64,000 nucleotides of DNA from Opitutaceae bacterium (GTDB lineage: Bacteria > Verrucomicrobiota > Verrucomicrobiia > Opitutales > Opitutaceae): NCBI GenBank assembly GCA_028284385.1, contig JANQRT010000052.1, positions 1 through 64,000 of the forward strand. The letters run 5' to 3'. Each line of letters starts with the position of its first letter. Position 1 is the first letter of the stretch. Of this stretch, positions 17,653-25,509 are shown one piece after another. A model generated the notes under the pieces. That model ran no database searches and was not told the origin of the DNA. It worked only from the letters and a program-made list of their open reading frames with translations. The translations under genes were made by a program, and so were the position numbers.

Positions 17653-19071
17653 ATGGCGAAAGTAGCGATTATTGGAGCGGGCAGTCTCGTTTTCTGCAAA
17701 ACCTTGATGAACGATTTTCTGGCTACTCCTGCTTTGAAGGGTAGCGAGTACTCTCTTATGGCTTTGACCAATACGCGATTAGATAAAATGCACGCCTTTG
17801 TCCAGCGTATGGTCGGTGATAACGGTATTGATGCGACCATTACGAAGACTACTGATCGTCGAGAAGCGCTCAAGGACGCGGACTATGTGGTAGTGATGAT
17901 TCAGACCGGAGGAGTTGACGCTTTCAGCGTCGACTACCAGATTCCAATGAAGTACGGGGTGGATCAGTGTATTGGCGATACCATGGGGCCAGGAGGCGTC
18001 TTCCGCGCCGCTCGGCATATCTGGGCTCTGATGGAGATAGCAGAGGATATGCGAGAGCTTTGTCCTAACGCTTTGCTCCTTAATTACGCGAACCCTATGG
18101 CCATGTGCTGCTGGGCTTTGGGAACGTTAGAAGGCCTGCGATTCGTGGGTTTATGTCACGGCGTGCAGACTACGATGGACCTCATCGCATCCTACACGGG
18201 ATATCAGAAGGAGGAGATCGATTTCGTGGCGGCCGGCATCAATCACATGTCCTGGTTCCTCAAGCTGGAAAAGGACGGCCAGGACCTGTATCCGCAATTG
18301 CGTGAATGCTTCGAGCAGCCGGAGTACTACGTGAACGAGAAGGTGAGGGGAGAGGTTTTTCGCCATTTCGGATACTTTATGACCGAGAGCACGGGGCACC
18401 TTTCGGAATACTTGCCCTATTTCCGCAAGAGTCAGGAAGCTTTGGATACCTATTGCGACGAGCCTGACTTTGGGGGAGAAACCGGAGCCTACTACAAATA
18501 CTGCGCGGACTTGGCCGAAAAATTTTCCTACACCGATCCGCTTTCGATCGAGACTTCAGAACTCCAGCCACGCAGCGCGGAATACGCTTCCCATATCCTC
18601 GAGGCTCACGAAACGGGCGTTCCCTTCAAGCTAATCGCTAATGTCAGAAATGATGGATACATTACGAATCTGCCAGACGGAGCTTGCGTGGAAGTGCCAA
18701 CCTACGTGGATCGCCAAGGGCTTCATCCGACGACGGTGGGCGATCTGCCTCCCCAGTGCGCCGCGTTGAACATGACCAATATAAACGTGCAAGGTATAGC
18801 TGTAAAAGCTAGCTTGGAGGGTGATACGGAAGCCCTCGTCCAGGCAATCGCCTTGGATCCTCTGACTGCAGCCAAGCTCACCCTGCGGGAGATTCGCGAG
18901 ATGACCAGCGAGATGCTGGAGGCTCAACGGGAGTGGCTCCCTCAATTCGGAAGCCGAACTGTCCGATCCACTCCTGCGATACAGATTCCTGCCGATGTTA
19001 AGCCCGTAGAGGTTCCCTTGGATCCCGCTTTGGTAATCGCTCATCGCTTTGTGAAGCTGGCCGAGGCGTGA
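17653..19071 (+). CDS. GH4 family glycosidase, alpha-galactosidase-like
   Basis: NAD- and metal-dependent glycoside hydrolase of family 4, closest by eye to MelA/LplD-type alpha-galactosidases and glucuronidases. The 472-residue protein has the N-terminal nucleotide-binding AIIGAGSLVF, the NYANPM block (N147), and the metal ligands C168 and H169 in GLCHGVQ and H198 in GINHMSW. The enzyme would act by redox-assisted elimination in the cytoplasm, which implies import of a small oligosaccharide. Its neighbours (Gfo/Idh oxidoreductase, AraC regulator, TonB receptor) fit a sugar-use locus. Exact substrate is not determinable. Confidence 0.92.
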   Translation: MAKVAIIGAGSLVFCKTLMNDFLATPALKGSEYSLMALTNTRLDKMHAFVQRMVGDNGIDATITKTTDRREALKDADYVVVMIQTGGVDAFSVDYQIPMKYGVDQCIGDTMGPGGVFRAARHIWALMEIAEDMRELCPNALLLNYANPMAMCCWALGTLEGLRFVGLCHGVQTTMDLIASYTGYQKEEIDFVAAGINHMSWFLKLEKDGQDLYPQLRECFEQPEYYVNEKVRGEVFRHFGYFMTESTGHLSEYLPYFRKSQEALDTYCDEPDFGGETGAYYKYCADLAEKFSYTDPLSIETSELQPRSAEYASHILEAHETGVPFKLIANVRNDGYITNLPDGACVEVPTYVDRQGLHPTTVGDLPPQCAALNMTNINVQGIAVKASLEGDTEALVQAIALDPLTAAKLTLREIREMTSEMLEAQREWLPQFGSRTVRSTPAIQIPADVKPVEVPLDPALVIAHRFVKLAEA

Positions 19072-19078
19072 GGAAGTA

Positions 19079-19142
19079 GGTAGCGGCTATCGTCCCGATA
19101 GCCATTTTCCTTAATATGGTCACCGAGACGGTGACCGTTACC
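19079..19142. repeat. Second REPIN-like palindrome pair
   Basis: Two hairpins with 8-bp perfect stems: GGCTATCG/CGATAGCC (19085-19103) preceded by GGTAGC, and GGTCACCG/CGGTGACC (19118-19136) followed by GTTACC. The conserved outer GGTA and TACC in opposite orientation make an inverted REP pair, related to but distinct from the element at 17465. It fills the gap between the GH4 and Gfo/Idh genes. Confidence 0.65.
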
Positions 19143-19237
19143 TTTTTATCGACGATCACAGATCGCCATTACATTTGGTCTTGGCAAGGCGTCGGGAGAT
19201 CCTGATCTTCGGCTCCTTCTTTCTTTTTCTATCCATT

Positions 19238-20281
19238 ATGACTGATACACTTAAAGGCGTTTGCGTGGGAGCTGGCTACTTTAGCCATTATCAGTACGAG
19301 GCCTGGAATCGGATTCCCGAGGTGGAAATCCTAGGAGCCTACAATCGTACCCGTAGCAAAATCGAGGAAGTGCAGAACCTTTTTGGCGTCCCGACTATTT
19401 ATGCGGACGACGAGCTGGAGAAGATGTTCGATGAGCTGAAGCCTGATTTCGTCGACGTGATCACACCGCCTTCGACCCACGCCAGCATTTGCCAATTGGC
19501 TTTCGATCGCGGGATGACCGTCATCTGCCAAAAGCCGCTCGCTCCGAATTACCAGGAGAGCGTTCAGCTGGTGGAGGCAGCCGCCCAAAGCAAAGGCCGT
19601 TTCATGGTGCATGAGAACTGGCGTTGGCAGCCTTGGTATCGAGAGATGAAACGTTTCATAGATAGCGGCGACTTAGGCGAAGTCTTCACCATCAATGCCA
19701 AGATGCGGATGGGCGACGGCTGGGGAGAGGACGCCTATTTGGCTAGGCAGCCGTTCTTTCGCGACTATCCTCAACTTCTGATGTTTGAAACGGGTGTCCA
19801 TTTTTTGGATGCGTTTCGTTATTTGGGAGGTGAAATCGAATCGATCTATGCCAAGCTGAATCGCCGCAATCCGGTCATCAAAGGCGAAGACAGCGGAATG
19901 GTGGTATGCAATTTCGAGAACGGAGCGACGGCAGTGCTTGATGCCAATCGCTACAATGAAGCGGATACGGACGATGCTCGCTATACCTTTGGAACGATTA
20001 GGATCGATGGCAGCAAGGGCCACCTCGAGCTTGGCTTGGATGGCGAGATCGCTTTCAAGCCTCTAGGCGAGCCGTTCCAGAAAATTGAATACAAGCACGA
20101 GCGAAAGGGCTTTGCCGGCGATTGCGTGTATCATCTGCAGCGTCATTTCACGGATTGCATGCTCTCCGGCGATGCTTTCGAGGGGACTGGCGAAGACTAT
20201 CTCAAAACGATCAAGCTAGTCGAGGCGAGCTACGCTTCTAACGATCGAAATGAGGTGGTAGCCATGGCCGATTTCACCTGA
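19238..20281 (+). CDS. Gfo/Idh/MocA family oxidoreductase
   Basis: NAD(P)-dependent oxidoreductase of 347 residues (from 19238), predicted to act on a sugar, inositol or sugar acid. The N-terminal Rossmann fold reads VCVGAGYFSHYQYEAW; the conserved lysine-proline block is VICQKPLAPNY, followed by the HENWRWQPWY segment. A longer frame starts at 19175, but its extra 21 residues precede the Rossmann strand and lack family features, so the ATG at 19238 is preferred. It lies next to the GH4 gene on the same strand, separated by a REPIN. A role downstream of the glycosidase is inferred. Confidence 0.9.
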   Translation: MTDTLKGVCVGAGYFSHYQYEAWNRIPEVEILGAYNRTRSKIEEVQNLFGVPTIYADDELEKMFDELKPDFVDVITPPSTHASICQLAFDRGMTVICQKPLAPNYQESVQLVEAAAQSKGRFMVHENWRWQPWYREMKRFIDSGDLGEVFTINAKMRMGDGWGEDAYLARQPFFRDYPQLLMFETGVHFLDAFRYLGGEIESIYAKLNRRNPVIKGEDSGMVVCNFENGATAVLDANRYNEADTDDARYTFGTIRIDGSKGHLELGLDGEIAFKPLGEPFQKIEYKHERKGFAGDCVYHLQRHFTDCMLSGDAFEGTGEDYLKTIKLVEASYASNDRNEVVAMADFT

Positions 20282-20287
20282 AGGGCT

Positions 20288-21244
20288 TTAGCTCCACTGT
20301 AAATCTTCCAAATCGCTTCCATTTGTAGCCATTGAGAGTGGCGACGAACCCATGATTCGGGTGAATGCTTTGCGGAAGGCTTTCTCGTTGGAATAGCCAA
20401 CTCTCGAGGCCACTCGTCTAATGTCGTGAAGGCCCAATTCGATGTCCTGCCCAGCTTTGATCATTCTCATTCGTATGACATGCTGCATCGGGCTGTGTCC
20501 GTATTTTTCAATACAAAGCTTCCGCAGCTTATCGCGGTTGAGCCCGCTTAGATTGGCAATCTCGTCCAGCGTCCAGCGTTTGGCGAGATCCAGGCTTACT
20601 TTGTCCCAGACGTAGTTTAGCTTCGCGTCAATGCTAGAAGAGACTGGCAGTGTATTCTTGATACAGGTGATGATGAGCGAAATCCACTGCACGAGCGTTT
20701 CGTCCTTAACCTCGGCTAGCAATTCAAGGAAGAATCCTCTAATGGCATGATACAAACCATTGGTATTCTTGTGCTCAACAAGATGGGCATGACTGAAGGG
20801 TATAAGCAAATCGCTTAGATCCTCATCTATAATCCGCACCACGCTAAAATCCCAACCCCAGTGCTTTTTGGTAAGGTAGGCGTGGAACTCGTCCTTGGGA
20901 ATAAAGTAGATGGAGCCAGGGCGACTCGTCTTCCATTGACCGTTTTCATAAACCCTACCGGTGCCCGCCAGAGTGATGAGAATGGAGCCTACATTGGGCT
21001 CAGTTCTACCAATACGTAGGTCCTCTCGATTTTGACGAAAGGTAATACGTTCGATGCCCATCGTCCTAAGGCAAGATCGCTCGCGATAGTCTACTTTGGT
21101 CAGTCGCGAGTCGATGCCTGGCAACTTGTGATCCAGGAAGTGGTTCGCTCGGAAATCTTCAATCAGGTTGATTTTCTTCATGGTAGACAGGTTTTCGGAA
21201 TGAGAAGAATGGGTATTGAAATGCAGAAGGCCGGCGGTCTCCAA
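20288..21244 (-). CDS. AraC family transcriptional regulator
   Basis: Ligand-responsive activator with an N-terminal cupin-like sensing domain (about residues 40-190) and two C-terminal helix-turn-helix motifs. These are seen in LAKRWTLDEIANLSGLNRDKLRKLCIEKYGHSPMQHVIRMRM and HDIRRVASRVGYSNEKAFRKAFTRIMGSSPLSM. An in-frame ATG at 21181 (MKKINLIEDF) could be the true start. The gene is divergent from the TonB receptor gene across 368 bp, so it probably controls that receptor and perhaps the convergent Gfo/Idh and GH4 genes. Confidence 0.9.
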   Translation of the reverse strand: METAGLLHFNTHSSHSENLSTMKKINLIEDFRANHFLDHKLPGIDSRLTKVDYRERSCLRTMGIERITFRQNREDLRIGRTEPNVGSILITLAGTGRVYENGQWKTSRPGSIYFIPKDEFHAYLTKKHWGWDFSVVRIIDEDLSDLLIPFSHAHLVEHKNTNGLYHAIRGFFLELLAEVKDETLVQWISLIITCIKNTLPVSSSIDAKLNYVWDKVSLDLAKRWTLDEIANLSGLNRDKLRKLCIEKYGHSPMQHVIRMRMIKAGQDIELGLHDIRRVASRVGYSNEKAFRKAFTRIMGSSPLSMATNGSDLEDLQWS

Positions 21245-21612
21245 AATCGTACCTCGAATATTAAGCTCAGCTTACCAGTTGGAATTTAGTCCGGAGTTAA
21301 CCGCTTATTCTAGAGGGGCTGAGAGTAAAAGATTCTCGGTTTGGACACTGCTGTCTAGCCTATCCATGAATACGCTTTCATTTTAACAAAGCAAATCCGT
21401 TTTGCAGAAAATCGGATTCGAAATGCAGAGATGGTAATCGAAATAAAGTATATCAAAGGCGTTTTGCAGGTGGAATTGACTGAGCTTCGATTCCCCAAAG
21501 TCTAGAGATACCGTGCCCTAATTCATTTAGACGCGGACCCTGACTATAAACTACGAATATCGATGTTTTTTCGATATCGACCCAAACTTACCCACTAACC
21601 CAATTATAGATT
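21245..21612. promoter_or_regulatory. Divergent control region between AraC regulator and TonB receptor
   Basis: A 368-bp gap without a gene. It holds two copies of CGTTTTGCAG (21398-21407 and 21460-21469), 62 bp apart on the same strand, which could be half-sites for the AraC-type regulator. A hairpin with arms ATATCGA/TCGATAT is also present, about 21557-21577. A weak -10-like TATAAA lies at 21545-21550. No RNA gene was recognised. Confidence 0.4.
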
Positions 21613-23946
21613 ATGCGTGCAAGAATAATACTTGGGCTCGCGTCTGTGAGTCTGTGCGGCTTCCTGTTATCGAGTGCATCTGCCCAGGATGCGGAGGAGA
21701 TTGTCGAGCTCAGTCCGTTTACCGTCCAGTCCGATAGAGATATCGGCTATTATGCGAGTAGTGCGATTTCAGCTACGCGTGTTAACGCTCCGCTGATCCA
21801 ATTGCCCATCTCGATCAATGTTGTCACTTCCGGATTCATTGAAGATACGGCGGCTCACACCATCGAAGACGCCTTGGAATTCACTTCGGGGGTCAATCCA
21901 AATGGCTTTGGCAACAGTAATTTCGCCGTCCGCGGTTTCACCGCTGGAACGGCTTCCCGCGATGGAATGGTCGGGATTGGAGGCAATGAAATACCAACAT
22001 CAGCCATCGAGCGTATCGAAGTCGTAAAAGGTCCGGCGGCATTGCTGTACGGGCAGGGTACGGCTGGTGGCGTAGTGAACTACACTACGAAAAAACCCAT
22101 CTCGGCCAAGACGGGACGTGTGTCCTTCTTTGTAGGTTCGTGGAGTCAATTCCGCACCGAATTCGATTTCACTGGAACGGCCGAAGGCATTAATCTCGGC
22201 GACGACTGGCAGTTGCTTTATCGTTTTGCGGGTCACCTATTGGATCGCGAAAGCTGGCTGGATAATGCGGGTGTAGACGATTATGCGATACACCCCAGCC
22301 TGTCTTTTATCCATAAAAACAATACGCGTATCGATATTCAGTATTCGTATCAGCGTCGCACTGACTGGGGGCATCCCGAAGCGGTGGCTGCTGCTCGCCA
22401 AGTGCCGATCACCGATCCGGCATTCGCCAATCGAGTGGATATCAATCGTCTACAAAGCGAGCTGCCGCCGGAAGTATTTAATAACCTAAGAGCGAGCCCA
22501 GGCTACTTCGCAACGATCTGGGATTCCTACAATCCGAATCCCCCAGGCGCTCAAATTGCCAAGGATAGCCAGACCTATACGTTGACCTTCCAACACGATT
22601 TCAATGAAAACGCCTCGATACGATCGGTTGCGGCGTACTACGATCATCGGAACTTTAACTACCAGCGTATCGGTTCGCAGGAAAACGCGCCTGGCTTCGT
22701 TAGCCAGCAGGGCGCTTTGCGTTGGGTATCCGATCGCAACTATAATGTGCAAACCGATTTCACCTATCGCTCGGATTTAGGTGAGGGCATGAGTCATCAG
22801 CTAGTACTCGGTCACCTTTATATCGATACAGCCAATAAATTCGAACTGTATCGCGATACCGGTTTGAGCTTCCCGATCCATCGTCCGCCGGTCTTCCCGG
22901 ACGACTATTTCCTCGGTCCATTCGACGCTCATTCCCGAGGCGATGTCTCTATTGTCGAATTTGGCTGGAATGGAAATGGAAATCCGACCCAAGCGACGCT
23001 CAGCGGAACGGACTTCAACTTCTTCGTTCGCAATCGTTTTCGCGACCGCTCGCGTCACGCTCTCTATGCCTTGGACATGTTAAAGTTCATGGACGAGAAA
23101 ATTACCGTTATGGCGGGACTGCGTGTGGAGAACATCGATGGCGATTTCGTCGAGGATCTCAAGACGCCGTTCTTCGATGGAGAGAGTCTGATTAGAAGTA
23201 CGCCGAGCACCACGGAGTCATCACAGAACTTAGGCCAGTTCGCCATTTCGTTTTCTCCTAACGAGAATTTCACGGTCTACGCTATGGCCTCGGAGTCATT
23301 TCAGCCCAACAACGCGTTTCCTAACGATCCTCAAGAAGGCGAAGGCCTTGATGTGGGCATAAAATTCAGCTCTATGGAAGGTCGCCTGACCGGTAGGGCA
23401 GCCTACTTCGATATCGACCTTACCAACGTTCAACGCAACGACCTTTCGAATCCGGATCCAAACCTCCGTGGCGACGCGATCCTTACCAAGGGCGAGGCCA
23501 GCAAAGGCATTGAAGTCGACATCTACTACACGCCCATTGATCGGGCTCAAATCATCTTCTCCTATGCCAACATCGATTCGGAAGTGGTGGATAATCCCCA
23601 ATTCCCAGACTTGGTGGGCGCCCCATTGGTGAATACGCCGGAAAACGAATTCAATCTTTTCGGTACCTACCGGTTTAGCGACGATGCCAATCAAGGACTG
23701 CGCATTGGTGGCGGTTTAAGCTATCGAGACGAGATGCGGACTTTTCCCTCCGGTACCCGACGGCATATCTACAATCCGGAGATCGAGCGGATCGACATCT
23801 TTGCCGACTATACGCAACAGCTTTCGGACGGGCGTTCGATTCAGTATAAGATCAACTTGAAGAACGTTGGAGACGATCTCCATGTTTTAAGCCAGAAGTG
23901 GGCGCCCCGCTTTAACTGGCTAGCCTCGGTAACTTATAAATTCTAG
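21613..23946 (+). CDS. TonB-dependent receptor (siderophore/ferrichrome-type plug)
   Basis: Outer-membrane active transporter of 777 residues. It has a signal peptide (1-24, ending SSASAQ), then EEIVELSPFTVQSD, the TonB-box-like segment typical of Opitutae receptors. The plug domain follows (about 45-165, with LPISINVVTSGFIED, FAVRGF, IERIEVVKGPAALLYGQGTAGGVVNYTTKKP) and then the 22-strand barrel, ending in NWLASVTYKF with a terminal aromatic. The plug resembles siderophore receptors, but its position beside an AraC regulator and sugar genes suggests it may import an oligosaccharide. A terminator follows at 24015. Confidence 0.92.
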   Translation: MRARIILGLASVSLCGFLLSSASAQDAEEIVELSPFTVQSDRDIGYYASSAISATRVNAPLIQLPISINVVTSGFIEDTAAHTIEDALEFTSGVNPNGFGNSNFAVRGFTAGTASRDGMVGIGGNEIPTSAIERIEVVKGPAALLYGQGTAGGVVNYTTKKPISAKTGRVSFFVGSWSQFRTEFDFTGTAEGINLGDDWQLLYRFAGHLLDRESWLDNAGVDDYAIHPSLSFIHKNNTRIDIQYSYQRRTDWGHPEAVAAARQVPITDPAFANRVDINRLQSELPPEVFNNLRASPGYFATIWDSYNPNPPGAQIAKDSQTYTLTFQHDFNENASIRSVAAYYDHRNFNYQRIGSQENAPGFVSQQGALRWVSDRNYNVQTDFTYRSDLGEGMSHQLVLGHLYIDTANKFELYRDTGLSFPIHRPPVFPDDYFLGPFDAHSRGDVSIVEFGWNGNGNPTQATLSGTDFNFFVRNRFRDRSRHALYALDMLKFMDEKITVMAGLRVENIDGDFVEDLKTPFFDGESLIRSTPSTTESSQNLGQFAISFSPNENFTVYAMASESFQPNNAFPNDPQEGEGLDVGIKFSSMEGRLTGRAAYFDIDLTNVQRNDLSNPDPNLRGDAILTKGEASKGIEVDIYYTPIDRAQIIFSYANIDSEVVDNPQFPDLVGAPLVNTPENEFNLFGTYRFSDDANQGLRIGGGLSYRDEMRTFPSGTRRHIYNPEIERIDIFADYTQQLSDGRSIQYKINLKNVGDDLHVLSQKWAPRFNWLASVTYKF

Positions 23947-24014
23947 GATAGGGTAGTTGTGCGACTGTTACGCGACTAACTTCTTCGCAGCGATTTCCAA
24001 ACAACGTAGTTTCT

Positions 24015-24051
24015 CGACCCTCGTCAATTTGGCGGGGGTCGTTTTATTTTT
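24015..24051 (+). terminator. Rho-independent terminator after the TonB receptor
   Basis: Stem CGACCC/GGGTCG (24015-24020 and 24036-24041) followed by TTTTATTTTT. It stands 70 bp after the receptor stop codon and just before the cupin gene. Confidence 0.7.
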
Positions 24052-24119
24052 GAGGAAACATTTCGACGCCTGACGTTCGCGCTGTGAATTTACTGGCCAA
24101 ATCCATTCGCTTTGAAAAC

Positions 24120-24521
24120 ATGACGGCGATGGATTCTTCTGAAAACACCGGGGCCGAACCAATCCAGATCCATCCAAAGGTTTGGGGAGAAGAGCATTGG
24201 ATCGTCAATAAGGATTACTGCGGCAAGAAGCTTGTGTTGAGAAAAGGGTATCGTTGCAGCATCCATTGGCATGAGAAAAAGGACGAGGTTTTCTACATCG
24301 TTTCCGGCAAGGTGCTCATGGAAGTGAACGGCGAATCGAAACTGATGTTGCCTGGCGAGAAGCAGTACATAGCTCCAGGCGATAGGCACCGCTTCACTGG
24401 CATCGAGGATAGCGAGATAATGGAGTTCTCAACTCACCATCAGGAAGACGACAGCTATCGCGAAGCCCCTAGCGAAAAAGTGCCTGACGAGGAATTCGCC
24501 AAACTTTGCTCCTCTTTCTGA
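24120..24521 (+). CDS. Cupin domain protein (mannose-6-phosphate isomerase-like)
   Basis: A small double-stranded beta-helix protein of 133 residues from the ATG at 24120. Cupin motif 1 is YRCSIHWHEKKDEVFYIVSGKVLME, with metal-ligand histidines and glutamate, and motif 2 is PGDRHRFTGIEDSEIMEF. The arrangement matches cupins related to the C-terminal half of mannose-1-phosphate guanylyltransferase/isomerases, so it may act on or sense a sugar phosphate. An in-frame GTG at 24084 would add 12 residues. It lies downstream of the receptor after a terminator. Confidence 0.82.
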   Translation: MTAMDSSENTGAEPIQIHPKVWGEEHWIVNKDYCGKKLVLRKGYRCSIHWHEKKDEVFYIVSGKVLMEVNGESKLMLPGEKQYIAPGDRHRFTGIEDSEIMEFSTHHQEDDSYREAPSEKVPDEEFAKLCSSF

Positions 24522-24598
24522 GGATCGCCTCGCTCGCTTTTCGCATTGATTGAGCTTCGGGTCTTTAGGCTGCTCCTCAAAAGGCCGATACCTTTATT

Positions 24599-25003
24599 GT
24601 GTCAAAAAGCGCGAAGACGAAGCCCTTGGCTGCTGGAAAGCTCTACGCCATTCTTGGATCGATTCTGCAGATCGGTCCGGTTTACGCCGTTTGCTATCTG
24701 TACGCCTTTCTTTTCTCGTTTTTCACGCTTCCGGTCCATAGCTCTGGATTGAATATGACTAATGCCATGGCTCATATGCAGATGGCAATGGGCATGGGTT
24801 TTATTGGACTTTATTTTTTAAGATTGGCGTTTGGCAGCTATCGTTACCGCGAGGCTTGGGTTTATCGATGCCTTCTGGCTTCCGCCATCGTTTGGCTCCT
24901 CTTGTTTCCGGTAGGAACGATTATTGGAATCATTCTACTCGCGATTCTTTTTCGTAACCGAAGAATCGATACGCATACTAAATCCCTGGAGCAATCCGCG
25001 TAG
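24599..25003 (+). CDS. Three-helix membrane protein, hypothetical
   Basis: Not recognised. From a GTG start the 134-residue protein has hydrophobic segments at about 13-42, 60-78 and 90-116 and a polar C-terminus (FRNRRIDTHTKSLEQSA). A methionine-rich stretch, NMTNAMAHMQMAMGMG, opens the second helix. It lies 77 bp after the cupin gene on the same strand and is followed by a REP element. No function proposed. Confidence 0.6.
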   Translation: MSKSAKTKPLAAGKLYAILGSILQIGPVYAVCYLYAFLFSFFTLPVHSSGLNMTNAMAHMQMAMGMGFIGLYFLRLAFGSYRYREAWVYRCLLASAIVWLLLFPVGTIIGIILLAILFRNRRIDTHTKSLEQSA

Positions 25004-25011
25004 TACTGGAA

Positions 25012-25037
25012 GGTAGGGATGACTCGCTGAGTCATCC
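25012..25037. repeat. Single REP palindrome
   Basis: GGTAG followed by a hairpin with arms GGATGACTC/GAGTCATCC and loop GCT. Same family as the pair at 17465-17528, here as a single copy between two convergent genes. Confidence 0.7.
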
Positions 25038-25046
25038 TAAATGGAC

Positions 25047-25478
25047 TCAGTCTTCAACGCATCCGTTTTCGAAGAATTCGATGATGATGCCGACTGGGGA
25101 CTGTACGAAAGAAATGGTGACGTCCGTAGCTCCTTGGTCCATGTTGATGGTGACGCGCGTTGGCGGCATATCTTCCGTAGCTCCATGATCGAGAGCAAGC
25201 TGATGAGCGGCTTCCACATCGTCGGTTCTCAGCGCGAAATGGTACATGCCTTTGTCATCGTAAGAATCTCCATCGACTCCGGATCCAAAGATCTCAATAA
25301 AGCTATCTCCACCGCAACTAATGATAGCGGCTCTTTTGCCGGTTTTCTTCATGGTCCAGGTTTTGCAGACCTTTAGCCCTAGACCGTCGATAAAGAATTT
25401 AAGGGCGGCTTCGAAGTCTTTCACACGAAAGGCGACGTGGTGGAAGCCGGTGATCAATTTACTGGAATCGGTATTCAT
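25047..25478 (-). CDS. VOC (glyoxalase/bleomycin-resistance) family protein
   Basis: A 143-residue vicinal-oxygen-chelate protein. It opens with ITGFHHVAFRVKDFEAALKFFIDGLGLKVCKTW and has the later blocks GDSFIEIFG, MYHFALRTDDVEAAHQLALDHGA and PVGIIIEFFENG. The pattern HHVAFRV, FIEIFG, HFALR and IIIEFFE gives the usual metal-ligand positions. Members range from lyases to dioxygenases and isomerases, and the position 31 bp after the GHL6 hydrolase gene (same strand) suggests one operon. A sugar-related epimerase or lyase role would fit but is unproven. Confidence 0.87.
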   Translation of the reverse strand: MNTDSSKLITGFHHVAFRVKDFEAALKFFIDGLGLKVCKTWTMKKTGKRAAIISCGGDSFIEIFGSGVDGDSYDDKGMYHFALRTDDVEAAHQLALDHGATEDMPPTRVTINMDQGATDVTISFVQSPVGIIIEFFENGCVED

Positions 25479-25509
25479 AATTTTGCGCTGAATTTTTAAC
25501 TACACATGT

